The position numbers were made by a program, and so were the translations under genes. The notes beneath the pieces were generated by a model. It ran no database searches. It had not been told where the DNA came from and worked only from the letters and a program-made list of their open reading frames with translations. Of a DNA stretch of 64,000 nucleotides, positions 18,053 to 27,550 are shown in pieces. The stretch lies in the NCBI RefSeq assembly GCF_021653975.1, contig NZ_JAJKFK010000002.1:682001-746000 (forward strand), given 5' to 3'. The first letter of the stretch is position 1, and every line of letters begins with the position of its first letter. Source of the stretch: Amycolatopsis sp. GM8. GTDB lineage: Bacteria > Actinomycetota > Actinomycetes > Mycobacteriales > Pseudonocardiaceae.

Positions 18053-18520
18053 GTGCCAGAGCTGGTCGTTCAACTCACCAGGGTGGGCTTTCTGATCCTG
18101 CTCTGGTTGTTCGTGCTGGCCGCACTCCGCGTGGTGCGGTCTGACCTGTACGCGGCCTCCGGGCTGAAGGTGGCCATCCCCGGCCTGCGCCGGGGCAAGG
18201 ACAAGCAGCGCCCGAGGGGGTCGGGTAAAACACCCCGTCAGCTCATCGTGACGCACGGTGTGCTGGCCGGGACCCGGATCGCGCTGGACGGCCGCCCGAT
18301 CACGATCGGGCGGGCCGACGACTCGACGCTCGTGCTGGACGATGACTACGCCTCGACCCGGCACGCACGCATTTCGCTGCGCGGCGCGGACTGGTACGTG
18401 GAAGATCTGGGATCCACAAACGGGACTTACCTCGACCGGGCTAAGGTCACTGCACCCCTCCGAGTTCCACTCGGTGTCCCCATCCGGATCGGCAAGACGG
18501 TGATCGAGCTTCGCCCATGA
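18053..18520 (+). CDS. fhaB: FhaB: membrane-anchored FHA protein
   Basis: This 155-residue protein starts with GTG at 18053, giving the family N-terminus Pro-Glu-Leu-Val-Val-Gln-Leu-Thr-Arg; an in-frame GTG at 17999 would add 18 unconserved residues. One membrane helix follows (about 10-28), then a short basic stretch and an FHA domain with Gly-Arg-Ala-Asp-Asp-Ser, Ser-Thr-Arg-His-Ala-Arg and Ser-Thr-Asn-Gly-Thr-Tyr. FhaB (FipA partner) binds phosphothreonine targets of PknA/PknB at the division site. Its stop overlaps the pstP start (ATGA), so the two are co-translated. Confidence 0.95.
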   Translation: MPELVVQLTRVGFLILLWLFVLAALRVVRSDLYAASGLKVAIPGLRRGKDKQRPRGSGKTPRQLIVTHGVLAGTRIALDGRPITIGRADDSTLVLDDDYASTRHARISLRGADWYVEDLGSTNGTYLDRAKVTAPLRVPLGVPIRIGKTVIELRP

Positions 18521-19878
18521 CACTCGTTCTTCGCTACGCAGCCCGCAGCGACCGTGGCCTGGTGCGTTCGAGCAACCAGGACTCCGTGTACGCGGGACCG
18601 CGTCTACTCGCACTCGCCGACGGCATGGGCGGCCATGCCGCGGGTGAGGTCGCCAGCAAAGTCGTCATCGCGTCCCTTGCCTCGCTCGACGACGACGAGC
18701 CGGGCGACGATCTGCTGTCCCAGCTGAGAGAGGCGGTGTCGGGCGGCAACGCGGCGATCTCCGAGTTGGTGGCCAACGATCCCGATCTCGACGGGATGGG
18801 CACCACCCTGACCGCCATGCTGTTCTCCGGCTCGCGGCTGGGCATGGTGCACGTCGGCGATTCGCGCGCCTACCTGAACCGCAACGGTCAGTTCGCGCAG
18901 ATCACCCGTGACGACAGCTTCGTCAACGAACTGCTCGAACAGGGCCGGATCACCGCCGACCAGGCCGCGACCCACCCGCAGCGCTCACTGCTGCTGAAAG
19001 CGCTTACCGGGCACGAGGTGGAACCGAGCCTGACCGTGCGCGAGGCGCGCGCCGGTGATCGCTACCTGCTCTGCTCGGACGGGCTGTCCGGCATGGTGAG
19101 CGACGAGACCCTCGCGGAGGCGATCCAGATCCCGGACCCGCAGGCCTGCGCGGACCGGATGATCGAGCTGGCGCTCAAGGGCGGCGGCACCGACAACGTC
19201 ACGGTGATCGTGGCCGACGTGGTGGACGTCGACTTCGGCGAGGACGCCCCGATCGTCGGCGGCGCCGCCGGCGACGGCAGCGACGACTACAACCACCAGG
19301 GCGACTCCCCCGCGGCCCGCGCCCGCGCGCTCACCGCGCCCCCGCCGCCACCGCCGATGACCGAGCCGCCGGTGGACCCGAAGCTCAAGCGCCGCAAGCG
19401 CTGGCGCTGGTTCGTCGGCATCCTGCTGGTGCTCGTGCTGCTGGCCGCGGGCGGCATCGCGACGCGCTACTTCGTGCTCAGCCAGTACTACGTCGGCGAG
19501 GGCGCCGGCAACGAGGTCGCGGTCTTCCGCGGCGTGCCGGGCAGCATCCTCGGTATCCAGCTGCACCAGCAGGCCGAAGGCTCGTGCCCGCCGGGCAGTT
19601 CGCTGTGTGACGTGCTGACCGTGCCGCAGCTGCAGCAGGACGCGCAGAACGCCGTCCGCAACGGGGTCAAGAAGGACTCCCTGCAGGCCGCGCGCGACTA
19701 CATCAACAACTTCCTGCGGTACAAGACGCTCAAGGACTGCTCGACGCAGACCACGACGACGACCCCGACGACCACACCGCCCGGCGAACCGCAGCAGAGC
19801 ACCGCCCCGGCGGCGCCGGGCACCGGGCTCCCGGGCACCGACTGCCAGACGACGACCCCGCCGGGCGGCGGTGGTTGA
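18517..19878 (+). CDS. pstP: PstP: PP2C Ser/Thr phosphatase
   Basis: The 453-residue protein has a cytoplasmic PP2C domain (about 1-240) with all metal-binding motifs: Ser-Asn-Gln-Asp near the N-terminus, Ala-Asp-Gly-Met-Gly-Gly, Gly-Thr-Thr-Leu-Thr, His-Val-Gly-Asp-Ser-Arg, Cys-Ser-Asp-Gly-Leu and Gly-Thr-Asp-Asn-Val-Thr. A proline-rich linker leads to one membrane helix (about 295-318) and an outer domain ending in a Thr/Pro tail. It reverses phosphorylation by PknA and PknB and regulates cell-wall enzymes. Its TGA shares a base with the rodA start ATG (TGATG). Confidence 0.96.
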   Translation: MTLVLRYAARSDRGLVRSSNQDSVYAGPRLLALADGMGGHAAGEVASKVVIASLASLDDDEPGDDLLSQLREAVSGGNAAISELVANDPDLDGMGTTLTAMLFSGSRLGMVHVGDSRAYLNRNGQFAQITRDDSFVNELLEQGRITADQAATHPQRSLLLKALTGHEVEPSLTVREARAGDRYLLCSDGLSGMVSDETLAEAIQIPDPQACADRMIELALKGGGTDNVTVIVADVVDVDFGEDAPIVGGAAGDGSDDYNHQGDSPAARARALTAPPPPPPMTEPPVDPKLKRRKRWRWFVGILLVLVLLAAGGIATRYFVLSQYYVGEGAGNEVAVFRGVPGSILGIQLHQQAEGSCPPGSSLCDVLTVPQLQQDAQNAVRNGVKKDSLQAARDYINNFLRYKTLKDCSTQTTTTTPTTTPPGEPQQSTAPAAPGTGLPGTDCQTTTPPGGGG

Positions 19879-21362
19879 TGAGCCAGCCCGCGTCACCCGA
19901 CTCCGCAGCCGCGATCTATCAGACCAACCCGCAGCGGGAGCTGCCGACGCGGCGAGGGACCGAGCTAGCCATGCTCGGGTTCGCAGCGTTGATCGTCACC
20001 TGCGCGTTCGTTCTGGTCCAGGCCAACCAGGAGCAGGAGCTCTCCTTCTCGATCATCTGGTACGGCTTGGCCTATCTCGCGCTGTTCGGGGTCGCACACC
20101 TGGCGGTCCGCCGCTGGGCGCCGTACGCGGATCCGCTGATCCTGCCCAGCGTCGCCCTGCTCAACGGCATCGGCCTGGTGATGATCTACCGGATCGACCT
20201 GGCGATGACGGAACGGGCGACCCAGAGCGGCAACGACTACACCTCGGCCGCGCCCAAGCAGGTCCTGTTCACCGCACTCGCGCTCGCGTTGTTCCTCGCG
20301 GTGCTGATCCTGGTCAAGGACCACCGCACGCTGACCCGGTACGGCTACACCTGCGGCCTGATCGGGCTGGTGGCGCTGGCGCTGCCGGCGATCCTGCCCG
20401 GTTCGCTGTCCGAGGTGAACGGCGCCAAGGTGTGGATCAAGCTGCCGTTCTTCTCGATCCAGCCCGGCGAGTTCGCGAAGATCCTGCTGACGATCTTCTT
20501 CGCCACCTTCCTGGTGGCCAAGCGCGACCTGTTCATGATCGCGGGCAAGAAGGTCTTCGGGGTCGAGCTGCCGCGCGCACGCGACCTCGGCCCGCTGCTC
20601 ATCGCCGCCGCGGTCTGCCTGCTGGTCCTGGTGTTCGAGAAGGATCTGGGCACCTCGCTGCTGTTCTTCGCGATCGTGCTGGTGCTGATCTACATCGCCA
20701 CCGAGCGCGCGATCTGGGTGGTCACCGGGCTCGCGTTCTTCGTCGTCGGCAGTGTCATCGCGTACAAGCTGTTCACGCACGTGCAGCAGCGGGTGGCGAA
20801 CTGGATCGACCCGCTGGCCACCTACTACGACGCGGGCGGCGGCTACCAGATCGCGCAGGGCCTGTTCGGGCTGGGCACCGGCGGGGTCGGCGGCACCGGG
20901 CTCGGCGCTGGCCGGCCCGACATCGTGCCGGAGGCCAACACCGACTTCATCACCGCCGGGCTCGGCGAGGAGCTCGGCTTCGTCGGGCTGGCCGCGATCC
21001 TGATGGTGTACCTGATCCTGGCGACCCGCGGCATGCGCAGCGCGCTCGCCGTCCGCGACACGTTCGGCAAGCTGCTCGGCTGCGGCCTGTCCTTCTCGAT
21101 CGTGATGCAGGTGTTCGTGATCGTCGGCGGGGTGACGAAGCTGATCCCGATGACGGGTATCACGACCCCGTTCCTGTCCTACGGTGGTTCGTCGTTGCTG
21201 GCCAACTACATCCTGGTGGCGCTGCTGCTGAGGATCTCCGACGCGGCCCGCCGGCCCACCGCCAAACCGCGCCCGAAGGCGCCGCAGCAGCAGGCTCCGC
21301 TGGCCGAAGCGCACACCGTGCTGGTGCGGCCGCCGAGTGCCGAACAGGGGGGTGCCGAATGA
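19878..21362 (+). CDS. rodA: RodA: SEDS peptidoglycan glycosyltransferase
   Basis: The 494-residue product starts with ATG at 19878; a TTG one codon upstream is less likely. About ten to twelve hydrophobic helices fill the sequence. SEDS motifs are visible: Lys-Val-Trp-Ile-Lys-Leu near residue 185, Pro-Gly-Glu-Phe-Ala-Lys, Glu-Lys-Asp-Leu-Gly-Thr-Ser, Asn-Thr-Asp-Phe-Ile and Pro-Phe-Leu-Ser-Tyr-Gly-Gly-Ser. It polymerises lipid II at the membrane with the transpeptidase PbpA encoded next (ATGA overlap). The C-terminal tail is Pro/Ala-rich and cytoplasmic. Confidence 0.96.
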   Translation: MSQPASPDSAAAIYQTNPQRELPTRRGTELAMLGFAALIVTCAFVLVQANQEQELSFSIIWYGLAYLALFGVAHLAVRRWAPYADPLILPSVALLNGIGLVMIYRIDLAMTERATQSGNDYTSAAPKQVLFTALALALFLAVLILVKDHRTLTRYGYTCGLIGLVALALPAILPGSLSEVNGAKVWIKLPFFSIQPGEFAKILLTIFFATFLVAKRDLFMIAGKKVFGVELPRARDLGPLLIAAAVCLLVLVFEKDLGTSLLFFAIVLVLIYIATERAIWVVTGLAFFVVGSVIAYKLFTHVQQRVANWIDPLATYYDAGGGYQIAQGLFGLGTGGVGGTGLGAGRPDIVPEANTDFITAGLGEELGFVGLAAILMVYLILATRGMRSALAVRDTFGKLLGCGLSFSIVMQVFVIVGGVTKLIPMTGITTPFLSYGGSSLLANYILVALLLRISDAARRPTAKPRPKAPQQQAPLAEAHTVLVRPPSAEQGGAE

Positions 21363-22828
21363 ACAAGCCCATGCGGCGCGTCGGCATCGCCATGCTGGTC
21401 ATGGTGGTGCTGTTGCTGGCCAACGTCACCTACATCCAGGTGGTCAAGGCCGACAGCTACCGCACCGACTCACGCAACCAGCGAGTGCTGCTCGACGAGT
21501 ACGCCCGCCAGCGCGGCAGCCTGGTCTCGCAGTTCAACGGCCAGGTGCTGGCCGACGTGGTGCCGACGGACGACAAGCTGAAGTTCCAGCGCCGGTACCT
21601 CAACGGCCCGATGTACGCGCCGGTCACCGGCTACTACTCGTCGCGCTACGGCTCGGCCGGGCTCGAACGGTCCGAGGACGACATCCTCACCGGCTCCGAC
21701 CCGCGGCTGTTCGTGCGGCGGCTGTCGGACATGGTCACCGGCCGGGATCCGCGCGGTGGCAACGTGCAGCTGACCATCAACCCGGCGGTCCAGCAGGCCG
21801 CGTACAACGCGATGATGGCCAAGGGTTACACCGGCGCGGTCGTCGCGATGAACCCGAAGACCGGCGAGATCCTCGCGATGGTCTCGACCCCGTCGTACGA
21901 CCCGAACGCGCTGGCCTCGCACGACGGCACCGCGCAGGGCGACGCCTGGAAGACGTTCACGAACGACCCGAAGAACCCGATGCTGAACCGGGCGATCTCG
22001 GAGACCTACCCGCCGGGCTCGACGTTCAAGCTGGTGGTCGCGGCGGCGGAGCTGGAGAGCGGCGCAGCCCCGTCCACCCCGGTGAGCAACGCGCCGAACG
22101 TGCTGCTGCCCGGCACGAACACGACGCTGGAGAACTACGGCGGCGAGGTCTGCCCCGGCAACACGTTCGCCGACGCGCTCGCGCACTCGTGCAACGTCCC
22201 GTTCGCGACGTTCGCCGGCCAGCTGGGCGCGGACAAACTGCGCGAGACCGCGGCGAACTTCGGCATCGGCCAGACCGATCTGGTGATCCCGACGAAGGTC
22301 GTGCCGTCGAGCCTCGGCGCGCTGGACTCGACCGCCGCGCTGTACCAGAGCGGCATCGGGCAGCGCGACGTCCGGCTCACCCCGCTGCAGGACTGCCTGC
22401 TGTCCGCGACCGTCGCCAACGGCGGCATGGCGATGCGGCCGCAACTGGTGAAGAAGCTGCTCGCGCCGGACCTGTCCGACCTGGAGGGCTTCACGCCGGA
22501 GAAGCTCACGGGCACGCCGGCACTGTCGTCGTCGAACGCCCAGATCCTCAAGCAGATGATGGAAGCGTCGGAGGACAACACCAAGGGCGGCGGCAAGAAG
22601 GCGAACATCAAGATCGCCTCCAAGACGGGGACCGCCGAGCACGGCAGCGACCCGAAGAACACGCCGCCGCACGCGTGGTACACCGGGTTCGCGCCGGCCG
22701 ACGACCCGCAGATCGCGGTCGCGGTGATCGTCGAGTCCGGTGGTAACCGTGGTCTGGAGGCCACCGGTGGCACCGTCGCCGCCGAGATCGGCCGGGCCGC
22801 GATCAACGCGCAGCTCGGGGGTGGGTAG
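21359..22828 (+). CDS. pbpA: PbpA: class B penicillin-binding protein
   Basis: This 489-residue transpeptidase has one N-terminal membrane anchor (about 8-28), a pedestal domain, and a C-terminal transpeptidase domain from about residue 150. The active-site set is complete: Ser221-Thr-Phe-Lys224, Ser277-Cys-Asn279 and Lys422-Thr-Gly. It cross-links peptidoglycan outside the membrane, working with RodA from the preceding overlapping gene. The length fits mycobacterial PbpA (about 490). pknA follows after three bases. Confidence 0.96.
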   Translation: MNKPMRRVGIAMLVMVVLLLANVTYIQVVKADSYRTDSRNQRVLLDEYARQRGSLVSQFNGQVLADVVPTDDKLKFQRRYLNGPMYAPVTGYYSSRYGSAGLERSEDDILTGSDPRLFVRRLSDMVTGRDPRGGNVQLTINPAVQQAAYNAMMAKGYTGAVVAMNPKTGEILAMVSTPSYDPNALASHDGTAQGDAWKTFTNDPKNPMLNRAISETYPPGSTFKLVVAAAELESGAAPSTPVSNAPNVLLPGTNTTLENYGGEVCPGNTFADALAHSCNVPFATFAGQLGADKLRETAANFGIGQTDLVIPTKVVPSSLGALDSTAALYQSGIGQRDVRLTPLQDCLLSATVANGGMAMRPQLVKKLLAPDLSDLEGFTPEKLTGTPALSSSNAQILKQMMEASEDNTKGGGKKANIKIASKTGTAEHGSDPKNTPPHAWYTGFAPADDPQIAVAVIVESGGNRGLEATGGTVAAEIGRAAINAQLGGG

Positions 22829-22831
22829 CGA

Positions 22832-23998
22832 ATGCTGTCCACGGGTCAGCTGGTGGCGGAGCGCTACCGTCTGGTCAGCCGGATCGCCGTCGGCGGGATG
22901 GGCGAGGTCTGGCAGGCCAGTGACACCCGGTTGGACCGCATCGTCGCGGTGAAGGTGCTCAAGGCGGAGCTGTCGGGTGACGCCGAGTTCCTGCACCGTT
23001 TCCGGACCGAGGCGCGGACGACGGCTTCGCTGAACCATCCCGGGATCGCCGCCGTGCACGATTACGGTGAAAGCGCCACTGGGGACGATTCGATCGCGTA
23101 TCTGGTCATGGAGCTCGTCGAGGGCGAGCCACTGGCCGGCATCCTCGCGCGCGAAGGACGGCTGGCCGCGGACCGGGTGCTCGACATTCTCGAGCAGGCG
23201 GGCCGGGCGCTGCAGGCCGCGCACGAACGTGGTCTGGTGCACCGCGACATCAAGCCCGGCAACATCCTCGTCACGCCCACCAACACGGTCAAGATCACCG
23301 ACTTCGGCATCGCGAAGGCGGCGCACGCCGCCCCGGTGACCAGGTCGGGCATGGTCATGGGCACGGCCCACTACATCGCGCCGGAACAGGCGCTCGGTCA
23401 CGACGCCGAGCCGGCCAGCGACGTGTACTCGCTCGCCGTCTGCGGTTACGAGTGCCTGACCGGGCACCGGCCGTTCCTGTCGGAGCATTCGGTCACGGTC
23501 GCCATGATGCACATCCGCGATCTGCCGCCACCGCTGCCGCCGGACGTGCCGCCGGGTGCGCGGGCGCTGGTCGAGGCGACACTGGTCAAGGATCCAAGGC
23601 AGCGCTACCGCACCGGCGGTGAGTTCGCGGCCGCCGTCGCCGCGGTCCGCGCGGGTCATCCGCTGCCGGCGCCCTCCGGTCTCGTGCAGTCCTATGTATC
23701 GAACCGGCCGGTCGGGCCGATTTCACATCCGGTGATGCAACCTGTGGCGCCCCCGATGGGTCATCCCAGTGGGGTGGTGCCGGTTTCGCCCCCGATGCCG
23801 CGGCGGCGGAACCTGACGGCGCTGTGGGTGGTTCTGGCCATCCTCGTCGTGGGGCTCGTCATCGCGGCGGCGCTGCTGCTGCCGCGGCTGCTCGACAAGC
23901 CGAACGCCCCGGCGCAGCCGGGCCACGTCGGCACCAGCGATCTGGTCCCGGGCCGGGACCAGACGCCTCCCACCGAACAGAAGACCTACGGGGCATGA
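22832..23998 (+). CDS. pknA: PknA: transmembrane Ser/Thr protein kinase
   Basis: The 388-residue protein has a Hanks-type kinase domain at about 11-270. The glycine loop is Gly-Gly-Met-Gly-Glu-Val, the ATP lysine Lys41, the catalytic loop His-Arg-Asp with Asp139, and the Mg-binding Asp157-Phe-Gly. A Pro-rich juxtamembrane segment leads to one membrane helix (about 328-350) and a short outer tail without PASTA repeats, as in mycobacterial PknA. It phosphorylates cell-shape and division proteins such as those bound by FhaA and FhaB. The stop codon overlaps a 14-codon ORF that ends at the pknB start. Confidence 0.96.
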   Translation: MLSTGQLVAERYRLVSRIAVGGMGEVWQASDTRLDRIVAVKVLKAELSGDAEFLHRFRTEARTTASLNHPGIAAVHDYGESATGDDSIAYLVMELVEGEPLAGILAREGRLAADRVLDILEQAGRALQAAHERGLVHRDIKPGNILVTPTNTVKITDFGIAKAAHAAPVTRSGMVMGTAHYIAPEQALGHDAEPASDVYSLAVCGYECLTGHRPFLSEHSVTVAMMHIRDLPPPLPPDVPPGARALVEATLVKDPRQRYRTGGEFAAAVAAVRAGHPLPAPSGLVQSYVSNRPVGPISHPVMQPVAPPMGHPSGVVPVSPPMPRRRNLTALWVVLAILVVGLVIAAALLLPRLLDKPNAPAQPGHVGTSDLVPGRDQTPPTEQKTYGA

Positions 23999-24039
23999 TG
24001 AGTACACCTTGGACGGAATGGACAGGCTTTCTCCGATGA
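23995..24039 (+). CDS. 14-codon ORF bridging pknA and pknB (possible coupling peptide)
   Basis: An ATG-ATG start overlaps the pknA stop (ATGA at 23995), and the TGA of this mini-ORF overlaps the pknB ATG at 24036 (ATGA). The peptide would read [14 protein letters not shown]. Because pknB at 24036 has only a weak ribosome binding site, ribosomes moving through this ORF could deliver coupled initiation. Alternatively the bases are just a spacer and pknB starts earlier at 24018 (ATG). The case is positional only. Confidence 0.35.
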   Translation: MMSTPWTEWTGFLR

Positions 24040-26066
24040 GCGCACCCCGACTGCTCTCCAACCGCTATGAACTGGGCGACACGCTTGGCTACGGCGGCAT
24101 GTCCGAGGTCCACCACGGCACCGACGTCCGCCTCGGGCGTGAGGTCGCGGTCAAGATCCTTCGTGCCGACCTGGCCAGGGACCCGCAGTTCCAGGAGCGC
24201 TTCCGCCGCGAGGCGCAGAACGCCGCGGCACTCAACCACCCGGCGATCGTCGCCGTCTACGACACGGGCGAGACCCAGACCGAGTACGGCCCGCTGCCCT
24301 ACATCGTGATGGAGTACGTCAACGGCCGGACGTTGCGGGACATCGTCAAGACCGAAGGCCCGATGTCTCAGAAGCGGGCCATGGAGGTCATGGCCGACGT
24401 CTGCGCGGCGCTCGACTTCTCGCACCGGCACGGCATCGTGCACCGGGATGTCAAGCCGGCCAACATAATGATCACCAACCACGGCGCGGTCAAGGTGATG
24501 GACTTCGGTATCGCCCGCGCGATGCACGACGGCCAGGCCGCGATGACGCAGACAGCCGCGGTGATCGGTACCGCGCAGTACCTTTCGCCGGAACAGGCCC
24601 GCGGCGAGGGTGTGGACGCCCGGTCGGACGTGTACGCCGCCGGGTGCGTGGTGTACGAGCTGATCACCGGCGAGCCGCCGTTCACCGGTGATTCGCCGGT
24701 CGCGGTGGCGTACCAGCATGTCCGGGAGGACCCGAAGGCACCGTCGTCGGTGAACCCCGCGGTGTCCCCGGAACTGGACGCGATCGTGTTGAAGGCGCTG
24801 GCGAAGGGTCCGGCGAACCGGTACCAGTCGGCGGCCGAGATGCGCTCGGACATGGTGCGCGTGCTGTCCGGGCAGCGCCCGTCCGCGCCGATGGTGATGA
24901 CCGCCGACGAGCGCACCCAGGTGATGAACGGTGGTGGCCCGCCCGGGCACGCGGCGGACTACGAGGAGTACAGCGACGGCTACGGCGACGAGAACCCGGC
25001 CGGCCGCCGGCGACGGCGCGCGTGGACGGCCGTGATCTTCACGGTGATCGGGCTGGCGCTGATCGCGTTCATCGCGTGGCTGGCCGGCGCGTTCGACAGC
25101 AAGCCCGCGACGGCGGCGGTGCCCGACGTGAAGGGGCAATCGCAGAACGTCGCGATGGATACCTTGCGGAACAAGGGATTTACGAAGGTCACGCCCGTAT
25201 CCGTGTCGTGCAAGCTGCAGGAGAACGGAACGTCGGCGTGCACCCCTGACCAGATCGGCCAGGCCCTGAAAACGGACCCGGCCGCCGGCGCCACGGTGGT
25301 CACGTCGACCGAGATCAAGCTGAGCGTCGGGGCCGCGCCGGCAAAGGTGACTGTGCCGGATCTGAGCGGCAAGAGCCAGGACGAGGCGAAGGCGGCGCTG
25401 CAGGGCGTCGGGCTGTATCTCGACCCGAACGTGCTGCAGGTCGATGTGACCGACTCGAACCAGTACGGCAAGGTGATCAAGCAGAGCGTCGGGGCGAACA
25501 CCACGGCCGACGAGGGCACCACGGTGACGATCACCGTCGGCAAGACGAAGAACATGGTCGACATCACCGACTACACCGGTCAGCAGGCCAGTGTCGCGGA
25601 GTCCCAGCTGAGGTCGGTCGGGTTCAACGTGTCGAAGCAGTCCCAGGCGTCGGACAAGCCGCAGGGCACGGTCGTCAACCAGAAGCCGAACGCCGGCCAG
25701 GCGCCCGAAGGCAGCACGGTGGTGCTGTTCGTGTCGGACGGTTCGCAGCAGCAGATCGCGATGCCGGATCTGACCGGGCTGAACCAGAACGAGGCGATGG
25801 CGAAGCTCCAGCAGGCGGGCTGGGACGGTCAGGTGAACTACCAGGCGGACCGGATCAACGATCGGGACAAGGAAGGCCTGGTGACGCGCACCGCGCCGAC
25901 CGCGGGCACGCAGATCGCGAAGAACCAGCAGATCACGGTGTTCATCGGCGAGACAAGCGGCCCCGGTGGTGGCGGTACCAGCACCAGCACCACGTCGACC
26001 CCGACGTCCACCAGCCGCGGCGGCGGCATCTTCCCACCCGGCGGCCAGCCGGGTAACGGCGGCTGA
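24036..26066 (+). CDS. pknB: PknB: PASTA-domain Ser/Thr protein kinase
   Basis: With the ATG at 24036 the protein has 676 residues, and key residues fall at the same numbers as in Mycobacterium PknB: Lys40, Asp138, Asp156 and activation-loop Thr171 and Thr173. That agreement supports this start. The kinase domain ends near 275, a linker leads to one membrane helix (about 329-351), and four PASTA repeats follow (about 358-650), then a Thr/Ser/Gly-rich tail. PASTA domains bind muropeptides or lipid II outside the cell and regulate the kinase. It ends the fhaA-pknB operon and is followed by a strong terminator. Confidence 0.96.
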   Translation: MSAPRLLSNRYELGDTLGYGGMSEVHHGTDVRLGREVAVKILRADLARDPQFQERFRREAQNAAALNHPAIVAVYDTGETQTEYGPLPYIVMEYVNGRTLRDIVKTEGPMSQKRAMEVMADVCAALDFSHRHGIVHRDVKPANIMITNHGAVKVMDFGIARAMHDGQAAMTQTAAVIGTAQYLSPEQARGEGVDARSDVYAAGCVVYELITGEPPFTGDSPVAVAYQHVREDPKAPSSVNPAVSPELDAIVLKALAKGPANRYQSAAEMRSDMVRVLSGQRPSAPMVMTADERTQVMNGGGPPGHAADYEEYSDGYGDENPAGRRRRRAWTAVIFTVIGLALIAFIAWLAGAFDSKPATAAVPDVKGQSQNVAMDTLRNKGFTKVTPVSVSCKLQENGTSACTPDQIGQALKTDPAAGATVVTSTEIKLSVGAAPAKVTVPDLSGKSQDEAKAALQGVGLYLDPNVLQVDVTDSNQYGKVIKQSVGANTTADEGTTVTITVGKTKNMVDITDYTGQQASVAESQLRSVGFNVSKQSQASDKPQGTVVNQKPNAGQAPEGSTVVLFVSDGSQQQIAMPDLTGLNQNEAMAKLQQAGWDGQVNYQADRINDRDKEGLVTRTAPTAGTQIAKNQQITVFIGETSGPGGGGTSTSTTSTPTSTSRGGGIFPPGGQPGNGG

Positions 26067-26082
26067 TCGGTTTGTGTTCTTG

Positions 26083-26117
26083 GTGAGGCCAGGTTCCCTT
26101 CGGGGACCTGGCCTCAC
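26083..26117. terminator. Bidirectional terminator after pknB
   Basis: An almost perfect long hairpin (GTGAGGCCAGGT arm, TTCG loop) lies between convergent pknB and the ABC permease gene. It can end both transcripts. Confidence 0.85.
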
Positions 26118-26141
26118 TGCTGTCCGGAATCCGCGACTGAG

Positions 26142-26777
26142 TCAGGTGCGGCGGTCGAAGACGACAGCGACGGCCACCGCGCTGAGGGTCAGGAGCACGG
26201 CTGACACCACGGCGCCGACGAGGACCGGGACGGTCGCCGGGTGGCCGGAGGACATTGCACGCAGCATGGGGTTCAGGAGCGGGATCCACCGCACCAGCAG
26301 CACCACGACGAGGGCCGCCAGCGCGGTCAGCACCGTGTAGCCGATCCGCGGGACCAGCAGCCGCGAGCAGGGCAGGCCGATGGCGATACCCACGCACACC
26401 GTCGCCAGGTGGGCGAGCACGCCGAGACCCAGGGTGCCCGCCGCGTATCCGCCGTGCCGGGCCAGGGACCATCCCAGCGAAATCACCGTCAGCACCGCGC
26501 AGCACGACAACACCGAAGACACCACGCCGCCGACCAGTTTCCACAATCGCCGCGCGTGCACGCGGGTGATCAGCCGCTGGACCGGGTCCTCGGCGTCGAC
26601 CAGCGCGATCGTCAGCCAGCACGACACCACGGTCAGCGCGCCGGCGCTCACCGCGAGTTCGGGCACAACCGGCGCGTCCGGGTCGGTGTACAGGATCGCG
26701 AGCAGCACGGCGAAAGCGAACGACGGCGGCAGCCATCGCTGCGAATGCGCGAGCAGCGCCAGCTGGTACCGGATCAT
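26142..26777 (-). CDS. ABC transporter membrane subunit (probable)
   Basis: The 211-residue protein is strongly hydrophobic, with about six membrane helices and short Arg-rich loops, but no recognisable substrate motif. It starts with ATG at 26777, overlapping by four bases the stop of the ATP-binding subunit gene, so both are made together. It is short for a permease and resembles the small membrane partners of ABC-2-type exporters. The substrate is unknown. Confidence 0.75.
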   Translation of the reverse strand: MIRYQLALLAHSQRWLPPSFAFAVLLAILYTDPDAPVVPELAVSAGALTVVSCWLTIALVDAEDPVQRLITRVHARRLWKLVGGVVSSVLSCCAVLTVISLGWSLARHGGYAAGTLGLGVLAHLATVCVGIAIGLPCSRLLVPRIGYTVLTALAALVVVLLVRWIPLLNPMLRAMSSGHPATVPVLVGAVVSAVLLTLSAVAVAVVFDRRT

Positions 26778-27550
26778 CGCGCCACCGCCAGCACAGACCA
26801 GCCGCGCTGCAACGCGTCGAGCAGCACCTTGTCGGCCCGCTCGGTCGGGACCGCCAGCTCGACCTGGTCACCGTCCCGTGCCACCGCTTCCGGCCACGGC
26901 ACGTCTCCGTTGCCACGCAACAGGATTCGCACGGTCGGCGTCGACTCCCGCAGGACCCCGCCACCGATCCGCAGGACCCGCGAAGCATGCCGCTGGGCGA
27001 GTCCCTCATCGTGCGCGGTGAAGACCACGCTCGCGCCGCGCTCCCGGGTTTCCGCGATCAGCTCGCCGAGCACGCCGTGCGCGGCCGGGTCCAGGCCGGA
27101 CCACGGTTCGTCGAGCACCAGCAGTTCCGGGTCCGTCAGCAGCGCCTGCGCGAGACCGACCTTCTGCGCATTGCCCTTCGACAGCTGCTTGATGGGTGCG
27201 CGCGGACCGCCGGCCAGGGCCAGCCGCTCCAGCAGCGCCGCCGCGCGGGTGTCCACATCGGACACCCGGCTGATCCGGCCCAGGTTGCGCAGGTACGCGA
27301 GCGCGCTCATCCGGGTCGACGCGGGGAAACGGTCCGGCATGTACCCGATCGACGGCGTGCCCGCGATCGTGCCGAACGATGGCCGTGACACCCGCGCGAG
27401 GATCCGCAGCAGCGTCGACTTCCCGGACCCGTTCGTGCCCACGATGCCGATCACCGCACCGCGCGGGACTTCCAGATCGATCCCGGTCAGCACGAGGCTG
27501 TCCCGGCCGTAGCGCTTACCGACTCCGCCGAGCCGGATCAGCGCGGTCAC
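26774..27550 (-). CDS. ABC transporter ATP-binding protein
   Basis: The 258-residue ATPase starts with GTG at 27550. It has a Walker A loop Gly-Thr-Asn-Gly-Ser-Gly-Lys-Ser-Thr near residue 36, the signature Leu-Ser-Lys-Gly-Asn-Ala-Gln-Lys near 125, Walker B Leu-Leu-Val-Leu-Asp-Glu-Pro and the D-loop Ser-Gly-Leu-Asp. The Lys-Gly-Asn signature variant is typical of drug- or antibiotic-export (CcmA/NatA-like) ATPases. It overlaps trpG upstream and the membrane subunit downstream by four bases each, so three genes form one operon. Confidence 0.9.
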   Translation of the reverse strand: MTALIRLGGVGKRYGRDSLVLTGIDLEVPRGAVIGIVGTNGSGKSTLLRILARVSRPSFGTIAGTPSIGYMPDRFPASTRMSALAYLRNLGRISRVSDVDTRAAALLERLALAGGPRAPIKQLSKGNAQKVGLAQALLTDPELLVLDEPWSGLDPAAHGVLGELIAETRERGASVVFTAHDEGLAQRHASRVLRIGGGVLRESTPTVRILLRGNGDVPWPEAVARDGDQVELAVPTERADKVLLDALQRGWSVLAVAR

